Shown here: one piece after another, positions 59,177-64,000 of the stretch
Position numbering within the stretch: position 1 is the stretch's first letter
Layout of the letters: every line of letters begins with the position of its first letter
DNA from: Coniella vitis
Taxonomy: Eukaryota; Ascomycota; Sordariomycetes; Diaporthales; Schizoparmaceae
NCBI GenBank assembly: GCA_011317545.1
Contig: WUJK01000006.1
Location: 2,790,001 to 2,854,000, forward strand
Direction of reading: 5' to 3'
Length of the DNA: 64,000 nt
The notes under the pieces: model-generated
Database searches by the model: none
What the model was told of the DNA's origin: nothing
What the model saw: only the letters and a program-made list of their open reading frames with translations
Made by a program: the position numbers and the translations under genes

Positions 59177-59929
59177 GATTGTGGCAGAGTTCGAGCACAG
59201 TGCGGTCCTTGATCTCGTCCTCGACCTTGCACTTGGACAGCGTGCCGACCACGCTCAGATGTTGTGCCTAGCGCGTTGCTGAAGCTGGCGCTTGTTGTGA
59301 CTGAATCTTTGTATGATTATAAACGGTGGAATGGATACTGCAACGCGCTGTGGAGCTGGAAGGGATCGCGGGTCGCGGTCTCGAAGTCGGGGAGTTTGGT
59401 GTTTGTCGGATCGCAGCTTGACATCGACGCGGCCGGAGATGGAAGTTGCAGAAAGGAAGTTTCTCGCTGGTCCAGAGCAAGAATCCCTGTTGCCATAGTG
59501 CCTTTGCCTGCCAGGTTGGCGTGCCTGCCAGCCCGCCCGCCCGCCTGCTCCCTGCCTCTGTCCATAGCAGGTGGTTTCAGTGGCAGGCCCCACCTATAAT
59601 AGTACGCCCAGGCTGCAGCTGGAGCATTTTGCACAAGCAGAATCACTGAATAATCTGCACTTGGACCCAGTGTGCCTAATGCCGCGTAAACACGGGTAAA
59701 AAGTTGCTGGTAAGCTCGCCGATGCGGCAACTATTGCCGCGACTCAATCCACAACCCAAACCGCACCCAATCATCGCGACCACCCACCACGATCATCACC
59801 CTCGTCGCCTTCACGCTTCGAGAGACACAGCACCTGCACCTGGCCAGCTGCAGCCGCCCGACCGTGCGCTTCTGGTCTGGTGCCTGTTTTACGCTGTCCA
59901 CTCGCGGCTTTGCCGCCTGTTTTTGAGCC
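59177..59929. promoter_or_regulatory. divergent promoter of RBM25-like and bS21m genes
   Basis: A gap of about 750 bp between the two start codons must hold both promoters. It is GC-rich, with a CCCGCC repeat at 59534-59546. No TATA box or specific operator is assigned. Confidence 0.5.
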
Positions 59930-60664
59930 ATGCAACTGCTGCCAAACCACACCGTCGCCCTCGTGGGCCGCGCTGCGTCGCGATGGACCGCAGCTGGACC
60001 CGCGTCGTTGCTTCCCACTCGAGCCTTCTCCTCCGGTCGACCTCTCTTGCAAGATGGGGACTCTGGAGCTTCGTCGCCTCGATCAGCTGCCAACAGCATG
60101 GCCCAGATGACTTCGTACATGAAGCAACGCGGGTTGCAGCATCAGCAACAACAACAACAACAGCAGCAGCAGCAGCAGCGACCGTCGATCTTTGGCCCCA
60201 GCACTGGTTCCTCGACAGCCAACTCGGCTCTTCACAGCCCTTGGGCTGCTCCGCGCCAGAGTCCAAACACCTTGCCCCGCAAGTCCCAGAACGTTGTCGA
60301 CGGCGATATGAGTGACCTAGGACTCGGCAGTTACAGCGGGCCCTCATTCGGAGATTTCGACATGCTCAGCGCCCGTATGGAACTGGGCCACGAGAAGCCC
60401 TCCGATGTCAAGTACCGTCTGCGTCCCGTGATTGGCCGCACCGTCGAGCTACGCGAAAATGTCGACGTCGCACGCGCCCTCGCCATCCTCAATATGAAGT
60501 GCGCTGTCAACAAAGTTCGATACGACCACATTAAGCAGCGCAGACACGAGAGACCTGGTCTGAAGCGCAAGAGGCTCAAGAGCGAAAGGTGGCGCAAGAG
60601 ATTCAAGGAGGGTTTCAAGGCTACCTGCTCTCGTGTCAGAGTTTTAGCCAACCAAGGCTGGTAG
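59930..60664 (+). CDS. mrp21: mitochondrial ribosomal protein bS21m (Mrp21)
   Basis: Small-subunit mitoribosomal protein, single exon, 244 aa. The first 40 residues are Arg/Ala/Ser-rich without acids and contain RAFSS, a typical mitochondrial presequence cleavage region. The C-terminal bS21 domain is unmistakable: GRTVEL, then DVARALAILNMKCAVNKVRYD, RHERPGLKRKRLKSERWRKR and a final FKATCSRVRVLANQGW, all positively charged for rRNA contact. The linker is long and holds a polyglutamine tract (residues 72-83) and Ser/Pro-rich sequence, common in fungal homologues. The ATG at 59930 opens the presequence. Confidence 0.93.
   Translation: MQLLPNHTVALVGRAASRWTAAGPASLLPTRAFSSGRPLLQDGDSGASSPRSAANSMAQMTSYMKQRGLQHQQQQQQQQQQQQRPSIFGPSTGSSTANSALHSPWAAPRQSPNTLPRKSQNVVDGDMSDLGLGSYSGPSFGDFDMLSARMELGHEKPSDVKYRLRPVIGRTVELRENVDVARALAILNMKCAVNKVRYDHIKQRRHERPGLKRKRLKSERWRKRFKEGFKATCSRVRVLANQGW
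60143..60178 (+). repeat. CAA/CAG repeat encoding polyglutamine
   Basis: Twelve consecutive Gln codons, first CAA then CAG, in the linker between presequence and bS21 domain. In-frame length variation would be tolerated. Confidence 0.92.
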
Positions 60665-61301
60665 ATGGGCGGAGCCACTGTATCAATATTGAGACCAATA
60701 CAAGAGTTTTGCCTGACTTCCGTTCGCAAGATACAAACAAGTAGGCCGCGAAGTTGCTCAGGGTTACATGGCAAAGCAATCTCAATTGAACAGGTGCCCT
60801 TGCGTAGAGCCACTGTTGGGGGGAAGACCCTATACCCTGTGTTTTGCCTTGGGCTTCAGAGAATAAGAATGCAATTCCGCCGTTGAGGACACCCAATGCA
60901 TTACCTTCTTCCATTCGACTGCGGACGCAGCGTGCATCAAGTGCTAATAAGTTTGCGAATTCAACCGACCAATACGCATAAGCCAAGGCACCTTATATGG
61001 TATACATGTACGTGTGTACCGCTGACCATATCCGTGTCCCCCAAATGATGACATTGAACAGCTATCTTTTTGCTACCCTCGATTCAATGTGAGCCAATGT
61101 GGATGACATATTAACGGGGCGCTATATCCACCAAGATGATGATATTCCAATCTTGGCATCGTCCTCCAATGTCGAAGTTATCATTATGAGCTTTGATTTG
61201 ACTGTAAAACCCAGCCTCATGAATTCTGGGGCTTTCGTCCGTAAATGACGTATACTAACAAGACAAAACCCTCGGTCAGTCTATGGCCAAGCCTAGCATA
61301 C
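60665..61301. other. convergent 3' gap
   Basis: 3' flanks of the bS21m and methyltransferase genes. No supported gene. An alternative last exon of the methyltransferase could end just below 61302. Confidence 0.4.
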
Positions 61302-62915
61302 TTATCCACGTATATTACTGGCTTTAGCCGAAGACTTACGTGGATGGTATACGCGCATGTTCTTTGATACAACATCTTCGCGTATGCGCTGTTGAAACGC
61401 AGGAATCTCATCTACAGGCATACCTGCGTTGTTGAGCAATTTGGCTATGCTCCCTGGGAATTTGAGCATGTTGAGACTGTCTGTAGATTTACCCCGAGTC
61501 GTCAGCAATTATCCGACTACTGCTGAATAAATCAGGACAGAGGGGACCATAGCCCCCTTAGAAAACAAGGAGAGAGGAGAAGAAAAGGAAAGAAGAAAAG
61601 AAGAAGACGGAGAACCGAAGTGACCTACACCACCTCCCTATCTCGCGATCTCTTGGATCAAGGGGCCACGAGTTGACAGGTGACAGAAACTGCTTCTCGA
61701 CAACGTCGACAAAACCAGCCTCCGTCATCCACCTTTTGAATTGCTTGGCTGCATTGAAATCCCTCCCGATTCGCGCGCCGGCCTCGAGTGAGTAGCGAAA
61801 CGACTGCAAGAGGGCCGAAGCTTCGAGGAACTCGGCAGCAGCCTCATCTGCCGGAAGCAGCTCAAAAACGCTTTCGTGGAATTCGGCCCCTAGAAAATCG
61901 ATCAAGCTGAAAATCAGTATGGCAAAAACACACGAGGAGCTGAAGGCAGGCTATTTGTATTGCAGATTCGAGTCCAAAGCAAGATGTGTCGAGGGTCGCG
62001 CCGAGGGGAGAATCGAGAAGATTGGAGACATACAACCGCCGGGCCTGAGATGTTCAAAAACGCGTGCAATCATGGTCTTGAAGTCATGGAAGCAAGTGAG
62101 CATCAGTCGCCAGTGGATATAGTCGAATTGCTTGTCAAAGACCCACTGCTCCTCGCTGTCCTCCCTCTCAAATGTGCAGTTCGACGGGAGGCCATCCCGT
62201 GGCTGGATCAGACTTAGATCTGTACCAATGACATTCATGCGAGGATGCTTCTTTGCCAACTCAATGGCCCATATACCAGTGCCTGCGCCAATATCGAGAG
62301 CATCTCTGGCCTTTCTGATGGGCGCAAGGTAGAGTTTGTTGCCGAGGAGGAGCTTCCACCAATGGTGCTGGATATCTAGGAGCGCACCGAGGTTAGTTGG
62401 TTTTCGGTGTTTTCAACAACGTCGCTCTCGGTGCGTGCCATCGAGACATAGAGTGTCATCACACCTAACCGGTCTTGTTCATCCTAGACGTATACAATGT
62501 AGTCAGCACTAGTACCAAAGCATCCAGAATGCACACGTGACATAAAGAAGCAAAGAAGAAGAAAAGCAGATGGGCTTGGTTGTGCATACACCATCATTTG
62601 GCAAGAGATATTCTATCCGAAATCGGTTAGCACATATACGTCTGGTCCAGAGATCCGACATGCTGTACATGCAGCCACTCACTTCCTTCTCGGTAGGCAT
62701 TATATAGTCTGCCATATTCCTCGACCGACAGTGCATCTGGGATCGTAGAACCACTGCCACGCAAACAAGAGCCGTCAGCACACCATAAGTGCCCAGGAAG
62801 CAAATCAACAAAGCCCAATGTTCACGGACGTTGGCTCTCGATTGGAAATCTCTGTCTGCCCGGACCCTATAGAGTTACTGGACCGTTGCGACGGTGCTGG
62901 TGATACATGATCCAT
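61302..62915 (-). CDS. LaeA-like SAM-dependent methyltransferase
   Basis: Seven proposed exons: 62830-62915, 62683-62753, 62590-62612, 62465-62483, 62030-62375, 61631-61906 and 61302-61476. They sum to 996 nt, 331 aa, the usual length. The splices rebuild family blocks: EEYGRLYNAYREGKYLLPND, EQDRLDIQHHWWKLLLG, motif I DIGAGTGIWAIELAKKHP, GTDLS, FDYIHWRLM, FEHLRPGG, then KRWMTEAGFVDVVEKQF and PVNSWPLDP. Related proteins include the secondary-metabolism regulator LaeA, but most are uncharacterised. Weak points: the exon 5 donor (gtctcc), the joint after GRW, and the C-terminus, where a gtaagt could add a further intron. No biosynthetic cluster is adjacent. Confidence 0.8.
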
Positions 62916-64000
62916 GATGTGGCCGCTGCGTGATCCGCCCTTCCGTTCTCCACGAGTTGGATTCAGGATCGCCACTTCGGAGTGCTTTTGTGATCAAGGA
63001 TGCGCCTTTGTCCCAAGAGCCACTTTGGAATGGCCTTCCCTTTGTAAGTAAACGTGGAGACAGGGCTTTTTACAAGAGCGCTATAGCTTGCGGTTTGCGC
63101 GATGAGAAATGGGATGCAGGGTAGTGTTTTCAGCACGATGGTGTGAATATTTGCCGGAAATGCAGGCTGAAGAGACGGTGACTGTCGTACCCAACCTGCC
63201 AGCCTTTTCATACATATCCCGTCACTCGGAGGGCCCTTGGACCCTGCGCGAGCGGATCTGGGGAGCGGGCCACCGGGCCTGGAAAGCTGACTACGTACCT
63301 ACATTGTCAGATAGTACGATGCTCTAACCCCTGACGCGGCACAAGTAGCAGCGTGGTAATTCTCGAGATGGAGCAATCCATCAACCACGCTTTCCAAGTA
63401 AACTGCTGTTCAATGCACTGAAAAACTCTGGTTGGGTCTCGGTGCTCGATCCCAGGTACATAGTACTATTGGTTGTGTGGCAGACTCGTCTGATTGTATG
63501 CTTTTGTGTTAAAGATTCCATATAGGATTCCCGGGTGACGACTGGAAAATTAAGCCTAAATATCCCCGGGCAAATCCTACAGGGCCCGGTACATAGACCA
63601 GTAGACGGAGTGACGCCTTCACTATCAACGGCGTTCGCATATTCACACCACCAGCAAGAGAGCTACTGTTTACGCTTCAGGTCCTCACGAAACGATGGAT
63701 TCGTTAAAATGTACACATGTCAAATAGGACCAAAAATGGGATAAAGCAGGGTCAATTCAAAACAGGCGTAACATGACGAACGAACTCGAGAGCCCACACA
63801 CGCCCTTAATGGTACAGTGAAGAAGCTAGGCGAGTCAGGACATAACATAGATTGCTGATTGTGGGTTTCTATGGCCGTAGGAGTAATTATTAGGCCTAGC
63901 AAAAGCACTGCCGTGCCATCTCGTACCACATATACAAACGCGGTCTTGACAATGCCGCAACATGACGGCTGGAGGATTGGGTTCTGGACGCCGCATCTCA
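62916..64000. other. right-end intergenic region
   Basis: Normal composition, upstream of the methyltransferase. Only short unsupported open frames on either strand. Nothing recognised up to the window edge. Confidence 0.4.

Noticed and set aside
62930..63327. Overlapping short ORFs at the right end
   Set aside because: No family resemblance, and several frames on both strands are equally open.

Overview
The window is nuclear DNA of a filamentous ascomycete (Pezizomycotina). Genes carry short introns with GT(A/G)NG donors, and the families are typical: a Zn(II)2Cys6 regulator, a Dal5-type MFS permease, GH88, a P450, a LaeA-like methyltransferase and an RBM25-like PWI protein. A 37-kb interval shows extreme C-to-T / G-to-A decay in CpA/TpG context, the signature of repeat-induced point mutation (RIP). 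The RBM25-like protein reads most like Sordariomycete homologues; no finer placement is justified.

Left gene block (1-17.5 kb): a Zn2Cys6 regulator, a GH88 unsaturated-uronyl hydrolase and a divergent Dal5/FEN2-type permease form a possible carbohydrate-uptake mini-cluster. They are followed by a hotdog thioesterase, an NmrA-like NAD(P)-binding protein, a peroxisomal acyl-CoA oxidase ending in SRL and an F-box-like protein.

Repeat block (17.57-54.23 kb): nested, RIP-destroyed Ty3/gypsy retrotransposons of two families. Family A has LTRs of about 445-485 bp and a C-terminal chromodomain. It has four copies: A1 fragment (-) 17572-18756; A2 (+) 18757-26337, with two different LTRs; A3 (+) 35866-43410, TSD TTATA; A4 (-) 46671-54229, TSD ATTAT. 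Family B has 339-bp LTRs: B1 fragment (+) 26338-29175 and B2 (-) 29176-44012, which is split by A3. B1 and B2 form a large inverted repeat. One intact gene, a cytochrome P450 (44463-46170), sits on an un-RIPped island inside the block.

The most unusual structure is in family A. Between pol and the 3' LTR, all four copies carry a reading frame on the strand opposite to pol. It keeps frame over 170-222 codons once RIP stops are read as CAA/CAG/TGG, begins at a RIPped ATG followed by a shared short N-terminus, and encodes a charged, coiled-coil-like protein that differs far more between copies than pol does. Two copies also carry, just beyond that frame, a 72-nt tRNA-Arg(UCU)-like relic. Family B has its own, unrelated antisense frame in the same position.

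Right gene block (55-64 kb): a peroxisomal enoyl-CoA hydratase/isomerase ending in SKL, the RBM25-like PWI splicing factor divergent from mitochondrial ribosomal protein bS21m (with a polyQ tract), and a LaeA-like methyltransferase. Exon structures were derived by eye; where the exon lengths sum to a multiple of three this is stated.
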